Source: Aedes albopictus (lineage: Eukaryota; Arthropoda; Insecta; Diptera; Culicidae). From it: a stretch of DNA of 64,000 nt. The stretch covers positions 2,023,977 to 2,087,976 of the forward strand of contig NC_085137.1 in the NCBI RefSeq assembly GCF_035046485.1, written 5' to 3'. Shown here one piece after another: positions 43,990-54,984 of the stretch (its first letter is position 1; each line of letters starts with the position of its first letter). Both the position numbers and the translations under genes were made by a program. The notes beneath the pieces were generated by a model. It did not search any database. It was given only the letters and a program-made list of their open reading frames with translations, and was not told the DNA's origin.

Positions 43990-44935
43990 AACATCAATAA
44001 AGTGACGTCAGCGGAATCCCAGTAGAATTTTAAGAGGATTTCTCAAAATATTTCCAAGTCCTTATGACGGGATTCCTCCAAAAATTCCTCCGGGTTTTCT
44101 CTTTGGAATTCCTCGAGGTAGTTCTCTTGAAGTTTTTACAGTAATTGCTACTGGGATCCCTTCAGATTGGGAATACTTTTCAGCTGGAATATCTCCAATT
44201 ATTACTCTTGAATGTCCTCGAGGAAATTCTCGATGATTCCCTGCAGGTATTGGATGGGGAACCGAGAAAAAAAACATGGAGGATTCCTGCCAGAAAGGTC
44301 TACAGGAATCACAGTCAGTCCTGGACCGATGGTATCAAGAGGATTCTCAGCAGGAATACTACATTTCGGGAGAAATCCATGAATAGATTACAGCAGGAAT
44401 TGCTGGAGGTATCCCAGCAGAAATTTGTAGTGGTAATGCCAGAAAAGTTCTTGCCAGAAATCTCAAAATATTTGAAAGTATCTTTGGAGAAATAATTGGA
44501 GGAACTATTGCGAGAAATCTTGGAAAATACATGGAAGAAGCATGGGAAGAAGTCATGAAGACATTCTTGGAGAAATCCCTCGACAAATTGCAGGAGGAAT
44601 TCCAAGAGGAACTTCAAGTGAAAGGGGAATTTCCTGGATTAATCCTTGGCATTTCTAGAGAATTTCCTGGAGGCAATTCAAAGGAAATTTTTTGAAGAAA
44701 TCCTATTGGAATTCCTCAGAAAATGCTTATGAAATTCCTTTAAAGAACTAAACATTCTTATTGAGATTGCTTCAGAGGTTTCTGCAAGTATTCCTTTAAA
44801 TATCCTTCCTGTGATCCTCCAAGAATTTCTCAACAGATTTCTCTAAGGATTCCTATAGAAAGTCCTTTTGCGATTCCTTTAGAGTTTTCTTCAAGGATTC
44901 CTTTAGGAATATCTCTCAGAGTATCATAGGGGCAG
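43990..44935. repeat. GGAATTCC repeat block, both orientations
   Basis: TTCCTCCGGGTTTTCTCTTT-type copies at 44060-44260 are in one sense. GGAATTGCTGGAGGTATCCC-type copies at 44270-44720 are in the other, and the sense flips again at 44760-44930. The head-to-head junction shows that the family is rearranged locally. Open frames here are by-products. Confidence 0.65.
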
Positions 44936-46430
44936 GTAATCCCATAAACCGCATTTTTCTTGTGAGAATTACACGGAATACTCATTGTGTGACCTTTTCA
45001 TATCAACAGACTACAGAGGTGTGCTCTTGGGTGTGCTATTCCGTACATTATCATGCATCTGCTTAACAGAAGCTGCGACTCCCTAATAGCTAACTCTATC
45101 ACATCCATTGCAACTAAAGTCGTCCGTTTATCTGAATTGGCCACTCTACGAACAAGGCAAGATGGTTCTGATTAAAAACCACAATCCTTTTCAGAATCTT
45201 CGTTTATAAACTTTACTCTTTCACAGAATTGATTATACATACACTGTTTGTTGTTGCCCACTCAATTCAATAGCTCCACCGGATGCTGTGATACCAGCGC
45301 CAGCGGCCACAGCTGGGCCTTTCAAGCTAATCAATTATGACGCGCCTTTTGGTCCATCAGCTGATAACCCGTTAATCCATCACCGCTTTTTGCTGGCCCG
45401 TCCCGCGCCGCGCCGACATGAAATCGCTTCCGAGAGCGCCGGCCAGGTCTTATCAGCAGCCGGTGCAGCAGTTTGTACATACAACAATAAGGGGGCCAGT
45501 TGTATGGGTGTTGCGTTGCATGTACCGAACGATGCCACTTTTGTATTTTGTGGATCACTTCGTCCGAACTTGGCTTGGCAGAGCACCTCGCCGGAAGTGA
45601 AAAGCCATAAACAAAACGCTGGCTGTTGAAGTTTGAAGCTTACACAAAACCGTTTGCTAGAGTCTTCGAAAAATTTCAACATTGTGCACTTCCACCACAC
45701 CATAAGCCTAAGTAATGAATAAAAGATTAGTGTGTGGTGACTCGGCTAAAACTGTGTCCGCTTCAAGTGGCGTTGGATCGATGGACATGTTTCGATTTTC
45801 TTCTTTCGATTTCACCAATGAAACGAAAACAGAAACGCAGAAAACATGCACCCAATCGTAAGAGAGCACATACAGTCGTCGTCATACATGCACGCATTCG
45901 TCGTATGAAGGATCTTCAAACGAAATTTGTTGTGGGTCGATTGTTTGTCGAGCGTTAAGTTGGCTTCTCTGCCGATACAGTTGGCAGTTGGCACCATCAA
46001 CGAGAAGAGGAACGATATCCAAACTCAAAACAAATAACGAGAAAAAAACTATATGGGACTATGATTTGCTTCTTTGGGTCGCTTTCTTTTCCCGCTGTTT
46101 GTATTTTGATAGCATCGGCAATGTAAACTTGGTCGTGTAATACTTGTTTCTGACCTAGGCTCTGATAGAACAACTTCTTTTCATTTGTCATGTTTCTAGG
46201 ACAATCGTGTAGAAAATTTGTATTTGTATCGAGATTAATTCTGCATTTTACCATTAATTCCATCACGAAATGAAGTTTTTGTTATTGAAGAGGGGGAAAT
46301 ACTACATGATCTGAACTTACCTTGGCATGTGATGTAATTCATGCATTCTCAATTCAATTTGAACCAAAATACTTATTTTTTCAATAATATGGAACGAGCT
46401 CACCATAAACATCTATGCCTACAACGGCAG
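44936..46430. other. Unique region, no gene supported
   Basis: Overlapping frames at 45288-45703 on both strands have no recognisable domain. At 46320 the minus strand has CATGCCAAG before GTAAGTTCAG, a good donor sequence preceded by an ATG 26 bases upstream, but no continuing exon can be found. I treat it as unproven. Confidence 0.4.
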
Positions 46431-46581
46431 TACAGTCAGGTTTTTTTTACGCGGGGGATACATACCGCGTAAAAAAACCGCGTAAAAATAAACCGCGTTA
46501 ATTCAAAAATCCGCGTAAAAAAACCGCGTTAATTCAAAAATCCGCGTAAATGAAAACCATGTTTTATAACTTTAACTCAAT

Positions 46582-46820
46582 ATAGCGCATTTAGTTCACC
46601 ACTGGACTATCGCACTAGTTTTCACGAGTGCGAAAACGTTAATAAAAGTGCGCGATTGCATCAAATCAATTCGGTGTCTTCAGAGCACTTGTTCACCATA
46701 GATTGAAGAAATAGTGCGCCGAAGACATCAACCTGATTTGATGCAAACGCGCACTTTTATTTACGTTTTCGCACTTATGAAGTCGCAGTTCGAAGTCCAG
46801 TGGTGAACTAAATGCGTTAT
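46582..46820. mobile_element. 239-bp foldback element
   Basis: ATAGCGCATTTAGTTCACCA and its complement (ending 46820) bound arms of about 100 bp that include GTGCGCGATTGCATCAAATC. The tip is near 46680-46710. No clear target duplication. Confidence 0.65.
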
Positions 46821-47340
46821 AATTTCATTCCTTATTTTATATTAAAAAATGAACTCAACGAATTATTTTAAGACAACATTTTAAGATTTTTGCCTGTCAC
46901 TCAAAATTTCTACAAGTTACACAAACTGCCAAGCTATTGTTTAAAGCTTTAAAGCTTTTACCATCATTGATGACGTCAAACCCGACATCAACCTATCATT
47001 CACCTATTTTTATTTTGGCCACCAAACCCAACATGGACCCAATACTTGGTCGATGTTGGTTCAACAGTGGCTCAACATGCGATAAAAATTGACCCAACTT
47101 TGACCCGACATTCGATATTTTTTCAGTCTGGCGGAATTTTTCAGGGTTTTCTCGTGCTTCGTGCCCAGCTACTCATTCGAGTGACAATTTATTTAATTGA
47201 CAAGGATTCGCTTCTCATTTGATAGGTGTCCTGATTGAATGAAATCGTTTTGAACATTAATAGAAGGAAAAATGTTTGAAAAGTGTTGTTGGTTAATGTT
47301 CAAATGAATGAGTTGAAGTTTTGCAGTAAATCATGTTCCC

Positions 47341-47441
47341 TTAACCGTTATGTGTCCGACAATTTTTTTGCTTTTTTCTACACCGTGCTTTTCAAATGGG
47401 CGCTGGGTACCCGGGTACCCTGTCGACCACATAAGGGTTAA
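47341..47441. mobile_element. 101-bp TTAA-flanked mini-MITE
   Basis: TTAACCGTTATGTGTCCGAC and GTCGACCACATAAGGGTTAA are inverted ends that include TTAA at 47341-47344 and 47438-47441. Inside is the palindrome GGGTACCCGGGTACCC. It shares its right TTAA with the next element. Confidence 0.6.
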
Positions 47442-47561
47442 CCTTCCGTAACTCGCGCGGTTGCCCACCACCGTCAGCACCACGCTTATTACTGAACACG
47501 AAAAGCGAGATTATTTCAACGTGTTGTACAAAATACAACAGCGCGATTGCTCGAGGGTTGA
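47438..47561. mobile_element. 124-bp TTAA-flanked MITE, copy 2 (reverse)
   Basis: In reverse complement it aligns to 19171-19293: CGCTGTTGTATTTTGTACAACA, a CTCGCTTT box, and GGAAGGTTAA at the end. The far TTAA has mutated to TTGA (47558-47561). Confidence 0.6.
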
Positions 47562-47819
47562 TAGTTAAAGGTCACAAAGCATTCTTAGAAAAATTTGGGA
47601 TATTCCAGGTAATCCTAAGTATTCTGGAACTCTTAAAGCCTATGGCTATGACAGTAGTTTCTCAAGCTAAAAATAGTAACTATACATAATTAGACAGGGT
47701 TTAAATCAATAATTATTCCAAAATAGTTTTAAAATATTCCAAATCAGCCAATTGAACAGCCAGAAATGGACATAATAGACATAATTATCTGATAGATAGA
47801 TACAATAATAGATATAATA

Positions 47820-48112
47820 ACAATCTCTGGACATAATAGATTACAAATCGTAGATTTTAACAATGAAAAAAGTTCATGTAATCTCAAGAACGCTTTGGAT
47901 GTCCTTAGACATCTAAACAGATCTGATGCTGTCTATTAAACTTTGAGATGTTCAGTAAGTCATGAAAGATTACAAGTCGTAGCTTTGTATTATGAATGCA
48001 GTTACCGGTACACCCGTAGACTTTAGGATCTAAACTCCAGAATAGTTTGGATGACCTAGGATATCCCGACTGATCTGAAACTGTCTATTGAACTTTTAAA
48101 AGACTTACTGGG
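47820..48112. repeat. Tandem repeat of about 130-150 bp, interrupted by a MITE
   Basis: GATTACAAATCGTAG occurs at 47839, GATTACAAGTCGTAG at 47968, and GATTACAAATCGTTG at about 48716 after the 48115-48708 insertion. Each is followed by GTAGACTTTAGGATCTAAAC or a related segment and TTTGGATG. Three degenerate units in all, continuing to about 48840. Confidence 0.6.
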
Positions 48113-48114
48113 TA

Positions 48115-48708
48115 CAGTCGGAACTCGCTCGTTGAGCCACAACCTCCACCCAACCAACGAATTCGATTCGCTAGTTGGGTGAAGTGACATCATCACAAGG
48201 GGCGTGCGCATTGTTTTCCTTTTAAATCATGTTTAGTTTGGAAGTGTAAAGTAAAATGTTTCAATTTGTTTTACATTTAGAGCAAAACTGATACGTTTTG
48301 CAAGATACATATATGGCCAATGCGAGAAATAATTATTTTCATTCATTTTGAGCCGGTGAAGTGAAAATATAGATGTTTATGAAACCATCCGGACCAAAAT
48401 GCAAACACAAAACTCTTTCATTGATCGACAAAATAAAGATTGCCGATGTTTTGCATTTGTTTCGAAGTAATTGTACATATTGTTTTTTTTTAAGAAATAT
48501 GAAATAGAAATTCTTCTCGATTATCAGTAAAGTTTAAGAAACCAAAACTCATTAGCTCGCCCCTCTGAATTACAGATTGGTTGTCATTTTCAGTTTGACA
48601 TTGAATTATGACATCCAGGTGCTTTTTAGTTGGCTGACAGCTCAACTAACGGAGCCCCAACTAAAAAGTCACCCAACTATTAAGCCACCAACCAGCGGGT
48701 CATGACTG
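48115..48708. mobile_element. TA-flanked MITE, CAGT...CGTTGAG family, copy 2
   Basis: The left end CAGTCGGAACTCGCTCGTTGA and the right end CAACCAGCGGGTCATGACTG are inverted, with TA at 48113-48114 and 48709-48710. The ends and the CCCAACTAAAAAG-like internal motif match 38720-39033, but this copy is about twice as long. Confidence 0.65.
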
Positions 48709-49084
48709 TATAATAGATTACAAATCGTTGCTTTGTATACTGCAAGAAGTTACCGTTACAGACGTAGACTTTAGGATCTAAACTCAGAACAGTTTGGATG
48801 TCCTTGGATATCCAGAAAATTACTCTGCATCATATTCTACCTTTTTAATGCTGTTAAGCACCAAAACTACAGAAATATGTAGAAAAAACTCTATAATAAT
48901 GCTTGGAAAAATTCCGGCCTAAAATTAAAAATCCACGTAAATGAAGACCGCGTTAATTCAAAAAACCGCGTAAAAATAAACTGCGTTAATTCAAAAATCC
49001 GCGTAAAAATAAACCGCGTTAATTCAAAAATCCGCGTAAAAAAACCTCGTAAATGAAAACCGCGTAAAAAAAAACCTGACTGTA

Positions 49085-50160
49085 TAGTAAATGCAAAAAA
49101 ATGACGCAATGTATGTATGTATGTATGTAGGTAGCCACCATCCTAGCTTGAGTCTTGCTCTGCATGCAGTTCCACTTAACAGCAAAGATCAATTTCATTA
49201 CCACACTGACTTCAGCACACCGCTGTATGAAGGGCCAAAAGGGGGTGTGACGGACCCGTAAGTACAGACACTTACGCGAAATCCGCGGGATTAAGAGAAT
49301 CTCCTTCCAACAGTATGATCCAACAGAATGAATAATGAAATTTACATTACTTGTCAAGCTTTCTACGGGATGGTTTGTCACAAGAAGGGCGCGTCATATC
49401 CATTGCAACTGTTGGGATAGAAGAACCCATCTACAAGGATGTTATAGTTACTTCTCACCACACTCCGGCTGGCAATCCACTCCGTCGTACAGTTACAACT
49501 TCAATGATGCCCTGATGCTCCCTCCCGACCCCATATAGTCATATAGTTACAAAGTTATATAGTTATATAGTCATATAGTTATATATTCGTATAGTAATAT
49601 AGTTATGAAGTATGATTCAATGTGATGAAATATAATGATACAATGTTATGCAATCAACTTGGCAATCAATAAAAATAATAATGAAATATATTGTATTGAA
49701 ATGTAGATAATCTTAATGGGTATTATATTTTACTGACGATTCTTTTCATGACCTAGATGATAGGGTAGAGCATTATTATAATAATAAAAAGTTATCGAGG
49801 TAGATGATATAAATTAATAAAATAAAATAATATAGTAGAATATTGTATAACGCATTCAAAGGCCCTATAATATGCATAATGAAATAAAATATAATGTATT
49901 AGAATGTAAAGGTAGGTGATTATAAGAAATATAATTTGCCGACGAATAGTATTACTGCGTTTGACCTTCAAGTAATGTAGTAGTAGTAGTCGCACTTAGG
50001 AATGCAAAATGAAATAGATATGAAATGACAGCCAACAGATCTATCTACAGGGATATTATAGTGTTTTCTCCCCTTCTTCTGGCTGGCAATCCCTCCACTG
50101 TCCAAATGTTTCTTCAGTGAAAGAAAAAAAACTTGAGAATTTTTGCGGAAGTTGGTGTAA
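49085..50160. repeat. AT-rich tandem region with microsatellites
   Basis: An (ATGT)n tract lies at 49109-49129 and a TATAGTTA/TATAGTCA tract at 49537-49610. The segment CTACAAGGATGTTATAGTTA...GGCTGGCAATCCACTCC (49430-49485) is directly repeated in diverged form at 50043-50095. AATATA-rich stretches between them (49680-49740 and 49880-49945) are also similar. This may be a diverged tandem duplication of about 610 bp. No gene. Confidence 0.5.
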
Positions 50161-51000
50161 CGAGCCTTTATGTAATTGTTGAGTGGATAAGTGACAATAT
50201 TGTTTTCAAATTAGTACAGTGATAGACATTTCTTTAGCCGAGGCCAACAAAATTTCAAAAAAGTGTCAGGAAACTAATACAAAAGACTTTATGATAAAGC
50301 TTTTTATCGTAGTAATAGTATATCTAGTACTGTTTTATAAAAATGTGATATATCACACTTACATATACACTGAAACAAAAACGGAGTAAAAACCCTTCAA
50401 ATGTCATTTTTTGCCTAGACATTCGTTTAGCCGAGGTAAATGAAAAGTTGGTTTTCAATAGAATTTTTGCAATTTCGTGAGTATATTTCGAGGATATACC
50501 CCAAGGCATTTAGTTTATGACGTGTAAGATAATTGACGGAAGATATTGACCTTAAAAGTTTATTCATTTGTGAAATTCAGAGAAATATAATAAAAAATGT
50601 CCCGATAAGCAATGATAAACAAATTTATTTAAGAAAAATTATTTCTGTAAACACTCAAACGTAAGCTAGATTAGCAGTTTTGTAAATATGGCACAGCATT
50701 ATTGTTAGAAATGTTCAAATTATTGCATAAAATGTCATGAAAAAATAAGTATATTGGTTTTTGGTTTGTTAATCCTTAAAATAGGATTGATAAAAGCTAA
50801 AATAAATAGTTCTGCATTAAAATAAAGACGTGCCCTAATGCCTGTGGAGTAAACCTGTTTGATATTAGCATTACTAAATGAGTTAGAAGACTGCTAAGTG
50901 AAAGAACTGCAAGAAGTGTCAGAATTTTTGTACCCTGTTTATTTAAAAGCAGATGTTCATACAAACATGCAAGATTTGGTCAAACAATTGGCTTATTTCA
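50161..51000. other. AT-rich DNA before the gap; possible transposon terminus
   Basis: ACAGTGATAGACATTTCTTT at about 50216 followed by AGCCGAGG resembles a mariner-type end, and a second AGCCGAGG lies at 50433. The last 100 bases (50898-50999) are open in one frame (KELQEVSEFLYPVYLKADVH onward) into the gap and could be an exon edge, but I do not recognise it. Confidence 0.3.
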
Positions 51001-51500
51001 NNNNNNNNNNNNNNNNNNNNNNNNNNNNNNNNNNNNNNNNNNNNNNNNNNNNNNNNNNNNNNNNNNNNNNNNNNNNNNNNNNNNNNNNNNNNNNNNNNNN
51101 NNNNNNNNNNNNNNNNNNNNNNNNNNNNNNNNNNNNNNNNNNNNNNNNNNNNNNNNNNNNNNNNNNNNNNNNNNNNNNNNNNNNNNNNNNNNNNNNNNNN
51201 NNNNNNNNNNNNNNNNNNNNNNNNNNNNNNNNNNNNNNNNNNNNNNNNNNNNNNNNNNNNNNNNNNNNNNNNNNNNNNNNNNNNNNNNNNNNNNNNNNNN
51301 NNNNNNNNNNNNNNNNNNNNNNNNNNNNNNNNNNNNNNNNNNNNNNNNNNNNNNNNNNNNNNNNNNNNNNNNNNNNNNNNNNNNNNNNNNNNNNNNNNNN
51401 NNNNNNNNNNNNNNNNNNNNNNNNNNNNNNNNNNNNNNNNNNNNNNNNNNNNNNNNNNNNNNNNNNNNNNNNNNNNNNNNNNNNNNNNNNNNNNNNNNNN
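51001..51500. other. Assembly gap (500 N)
   Basis: Exactly 500 unknown bases, a typical scaffold-gap placeholder, so the true length is unknown. Frames drawn across it are meaningless. Confidence 0.99.
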
Positions 51501-51612
51501 GACAAAAAGGTTTTGTTGTATGTTCTCCAAGTTTTCTTGTGTAAATATTGTTCCAATAACTATTGCTGCTCCGATTGTTGCTGCAAAGTGTCCTCCAGAG
51601 TATATTGATGGT
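51501..51612 (+). CDS. Possible exon ending at a GTAAGT donor (unidentified)
   Basis: From the gap edge one frame is open (FSKFSCVNIVPITIAAPIVA, then AAKCPPEYID) up to GATG before GTAAGTAATA. A pyrimidine-rich tract and TTCTGCTTCAG follow at 51658-51668, giving a 56-base intron of typical insect size. Splicing there adds two codons and then TGA, so this would be the end of the protein. A downstream frame (LNEHEDVLRRFCLALHSIM, 51676-51763) is open, but in a different register from that junction. I do not recognise the protein, and the upstream part is lost in the gap. Confidence 0.3.
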
Positions 51613-51770
51613 AAGTAATACAGGAGATTTTTGGAAAAACGTTATTTCATTGCATTTTTTCTGCTTCAGATGCAAATTGAATGAACATGAAGACGTGCTG
51701 CGGCGTTTTTGTCTTGCACTTCATTCAATCATGTCGATAAATAACGACCAGTTGCACCAGTAGCAGGAAC

Positions 51771-52655
51771 ATGCAGCCGTCGTAGCGCTAATAATCGGAA
51801 AAAATACGAGATGCGGTCAGGGACGAATACCCCTGCAGTTACGCCAGGTATTCATAAATGCATCTGCATCGGTTCCCGTGATTGCGAAGAGGCTTCCGCC
51901 AATGGTGTTTAGTGAAAATCCTGGTGAAAATATACATAAGCTGTTGCAACTGTAGTTGTTCTGTACTGTTTTGTAATAAATGGTTACACAATTTTTTGAC
52001 AAACGCGTTTGAATTTACAAATGTTTATTTAAAAAAAAGAATCTTTAACCATAGTACGTACTGTTTTTTGCCGTTGTCGAGGTGATAGTAATATTTTTTC
52101 CCAACCATAGTAACAACTTTCCAGATGTAGATTGGTCAACTATATTGAGTACGTTATCGTTACGGTTCACGTCTGAAATTTGTATGCAGAAAATCTGATT
52201 TTGAAACGGTGAACATACTTAACGACCCGTTGTCCGTATGGTCGAGTCTTCAAAAACATCACCCATTACGGTCAGAACATTACCCAGCTATGGTCGGCTT
52301 ACGGTCGAATATACCACTTTGATTATGGTAGAGGATGGACCATAAACCATATCCGGTGCTGTTCAGGTATAGTTTGGATCTATGCGGGTGTTCTGTCAGT
52401 GTACATTTTCAGACAATATGTTTATGAATAACCGTCGCGGTTTCCAATTATTGCTCGTAGTTCGGAATACGGAGGTTCGGATTGCTCGCTACCGGGTACG
52501 AGCAGCAGCGAAGGACCAGGTACGTTTGCCAAACCGCCGAGCATGGAAAATGAGCTCTATCGATTAGGCTATAGAAAATAGCAATATTTTATTCACTAAA
52601 CAACCCAATTTCGACTGGCCTACCATCCCGTTTATGGTTCCGGTGTTGAAAAGTA
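51771..52655. other. No recognised feature
   Basis: Mixed-composition DNA without domains, arrays or clear inverted termini. AATAAA at 51976 could serve the exon candidate upstream, but this is unproven. Confidence 0.4.
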
Positions 52656-53647
52656 GGGTGGGCGGGGCAAGATGGGTCGCGGGGCAAGATGGGTCAGTGC
52701 CATTTTCGGGCGCATTACTCATGTTTTGATTATGTTAATAATTTTGTTAGATGACCAGCATGAATATACAAAAATTTGGGGCATTGATTGCAAAATTATT
52801 CACTCTCATTGGAAATAAAAAATAAAATGGTTTTTAGCAATTTTTCTTATGCGATACATTCCATATAATCTCCATATAAACGGTCGCGGGGCAAGATGGG
52901 TCACCTTCAATTTTGAGCGTATTTTTGAAGCTTCAAAAGTTGTTAATTTTTTATTACAAGACTATCTCATAAATGACTTCAATCAAGCGGAATGAACGCT
53001 CAAAATCATAACATAAAATCACAGACAAACAGACGTAACTCTTAGAGGGAATTCATCAAAAACTTTTGCCCGGTGTCATTTTCATGAGCACACTGCCACC
53101 TGTTGGTAGAACCGCGCGCGACACTGTCGGCCATGATGGATTTAGATTTGACGTTCTGCTGACACGCACACTATTACACAAATTGCCTGTAATTTTCGTT
53201 TGCATCATTCAGCAACGTGTACACTGGCAAACGTCAAAGCGATCGAACAGTAGCGCATCTGGTGGAACGATCGAACAAATCAAATGAAATTTGAAGTGAT
53301 CGTTAAATGCATGTGCCAAGCCGTTTTGAAGAGTGTTACCATAGACTAATTTACGGTGTTACGTCTGTTTGTCTGTGATAAAATTATTATAATTTTTTAG
53401 TGAAAACATCGATTTTCAAGTTGCCTCAGGACCACTCAAATCGTAAAGTTTTTTATATTCCGAATTCAATCACTTTTTAAAACTGCTTGTTTAACATCAT
53501 ATTTTGTATTTAATGAACTTTTTATGGGTTTTTAGCATAGCTAACTAGTATATTAAAGAGTAGCGGACGAATACAAACTAATACGATTTGTATTTACAAA
53601 GTTATGGTGATCCATCCTTAGGTGACCCATCTTGCCCCGCCCCACCC
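52656..53647. mobile_element. Non-autonomous TA-flanked TIR element (CGGGGCAAGATGGGTC family)
   Basis: The ends GGGTGGGCGGGGCAAGATGG and CCATCTTGCCCCGCCCCACCC are bounded by TA at 52654-52655 and 53648-53649. CGGGGCAAGATGGGTC is immediately repeated in the left end and recurs at about 52888. The rest is AT-rich with no transposase. A 358-bp MITE (53020-53377) is nested. The layout parallels 8382-9325. Confidence 0.75.
53020..53377. mobile_element. CACAGACAAACAG-family MITE with 7-bp TSD, copy 3 (best preserved)
   Basis: Perfect ends CACAGACAAACAGACGTAAC and complement, with ATAAAAT at 53013-53019 and 53378-53384. It is 358 bp and has no frame of significance. It serves as the reference copy for the family and shares internal sequence with copies at 40.0 and 40.8 kb. 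Confidence 0.85.
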
Positions 53648-53649
53648 TA

Positions 53650-53979
53650 CTGTCTCTATTTTGTGTTGCTTAGTTCTAGCGTGCGTGCCTTTACGCAGTG
53701 TCGTGCGATGTTTTTCCTGAGCCCTCAAAAGCTTTCTTCGCACTGTTTGCGCGCCGTCTCGCTGGCGGCGGAGACGAACGACCTTGAGTTTTTGTTTATA
53801 CCGTTATATCTCGACCGTTTGCAGTTATTTCGGGGTACTTTCTTTGCGCGGTCAATGCAATCAATCAGAAAATCATGTTCTAATTATAAATAGTGAATGG
53901 AGAGTGTTTGTGTTTGATGTTGAGTGAGAAATCGTGTGATAAATTCGCATGTGGTGTTCAATGACAACGTATGAGAATG
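53650..53979 (+). promoter_or_regulatory. Candidate promoter, 5' UTR and tiny first exon
   Basis: This is a unique, CpG-containing stretch (GCGCGCCGTCTCGCTGGCGG near 53749) between transposons. It ends in ATGACAACGTATGAGAATG (53961-53979) directly before GTAAGTG, a consensus donor. That would give six codons plus one base of a first coding exon. No downstream exon was identified, so the gene, if real, lies across the following repeats or beyond. Confidence 0.3.
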
Positions 53980-54023
53980 GTAAGTGTTTGTTGTAGTATT
54001 GTGAAAATTTCAATTTTTAAATA

Positions 54024-54075
54024 CAGTGGGGACGGACCCAATTTTGTCAGCCCCTAGTGGGTGTTGAGAGAAGAA
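54024..54075 (+). mobile_element. Single mariner-like terminus CAGTGGGGACGGACCC
   Basis: TA at 54022-54023 precedes CAGTGGGGACGGACCCAATT and TTGTCAGCCCC. The same kind of end (CAGTGGTGACCCGATTTTGT) occurs at 59751. No partner end was found for either. Confidence 0.4.
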
Positions 54076-54105
54076 AAAAAAATGGCCTCAAGGCTTAGTG
54101 GTATT

Positions 54106-54451
54106 GGGGTTCATTCAAATATTACGTAAAGCTATGGAGGGGGATGGGGTCCAACGATGTGATATTATGTTTCCAGTTCAAAACCGAATTAGCGACATTT
54201 TTTCTTTGACTTGCGCTGCTTTTGCCTTGCGTTAAATACAATGTCGGAAGTGGGGCGCTGTATAGAGCACCAGGTGTACAATACAGCGCCCCACTTCCGA
54301 CATTGTGTTTAACGCAAGGCAAAAGCAGCGGAAGTCAAAGAAAAAATGTCGCTAATTCGGTTTTGAACTGGAAACATAATACGGTTCATACAAAATTTAA
54401 AAAATACCTAAAATTGTCAAATTTTGCGTTACGTAATATTTGAATGAACCC
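54106..54451. mobile_element. TIR MITE GGGGTTCATTCAAATATTACG carrying a long palindrome
   Basis: GGGGTTCATTCAAATATTACG at 54106 and its complement ending at 54451 are the termini. Centrally, 54163-54382 is an almost perfect palindrome with a 17-nt tip at 54264-54280. Its GC content and sharp edges suggest that it is a separate foldback inserted into the MITE. Confidence 0.75.
54163..54382. repeat. 220-bp near-perfect palindrome with mirrored reading frames
   Basis: Arms contain AATGTCGGAAGTGGGGCGCT and complement. Because of the symmetry, both strands read almost the same peptide (MPCVKxNVGSGALY...), at 54322-54122 minus and 54222-54443 plus. I take the frames as incidental. RNA from either strand would form a hairpin with arms of about 100 bp. 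Confidence 0.8.
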
Positions 54452-54984
54452 TCGAGATAATTCCATATTCTGAATCTGTACGCCTAAATGGGCCGAAATC
54501 CAAATTTTCATGGATTTTGGTGTCCGGGTACCTATTTAAAAAGCAATTTGAAGTTTGTATGGGAGCGATTTGATGAATCACCCTTCGTTGGATTTTATAC
54601 TGGGCGGAGCTGTCAAACAGTTGCTCAGCTGTCAAAGGTGATTTCAAAAAATCTCTGTAATAATCACAATTATTGATTTTAGGTATCGAAATAAAGTTCT
54701 AAAAATCTTAAAATAAAAACTAGTATACAACCTATTGCAACTTCTCGTTATTGTGGTCTACAAAAGATAATACATGGACCACAGCGGAACCGGAACTGCT
54801 TGGTTCAGCTTGAATCATACACAACACCTAGCGAATAGATATGAATAGATTTAATCGACAAGTATGTTACAAATTGTACTGTCTATGCTCGTTCCGCTAG
54901 CAGATGCTTTTCCGCGTGTCTGTGGCACACATTTAATAATGGGTGCGGCTAATATTTGAATTGCTCGCTTATCACAACAGTAAG
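54452..54984. other. No recognised feature
   Basis: Unique-looking sequence with chance frames only. Confidence 0.4.

Larger units (their letters stand above)
46433..49082. mobile_element. TA-flanked element with CAGTCAGG termini and CGCGTAAA arrays
   Basis: The left end CAGTCAGGTTTTTTTTACGC and the right end GCGTAAAAAAAAACCTGACTG are inverted, with TA at 46431-46432 and 49083-49084. Next to each end lie tandem CCGCGTTAATTCAAAAATCCG-type units of about 30 bp (46472-46550 and 48930-49060). The middle about 2.3 kb holds other insertions. It is related to the 30715-30913 MITE. No transposase was seen. Confidence 0.65.

Noticed and set aside
45288..45629. 113-codon plus-strand frame
   Set aside because: No domain or start context, and overlapped by open frames on the other strand.
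46320..46360. Minus-strand ATG followed by a GTAAGTTCAG donor
   Set aside because: A single donor with nine codons and no second exon or promoter evidence. Mentioned only in the region note.
50898..51675. Frames running across the N gap
   Set aside because: Unknown bases cannot be translated. Only the flanks were considered.
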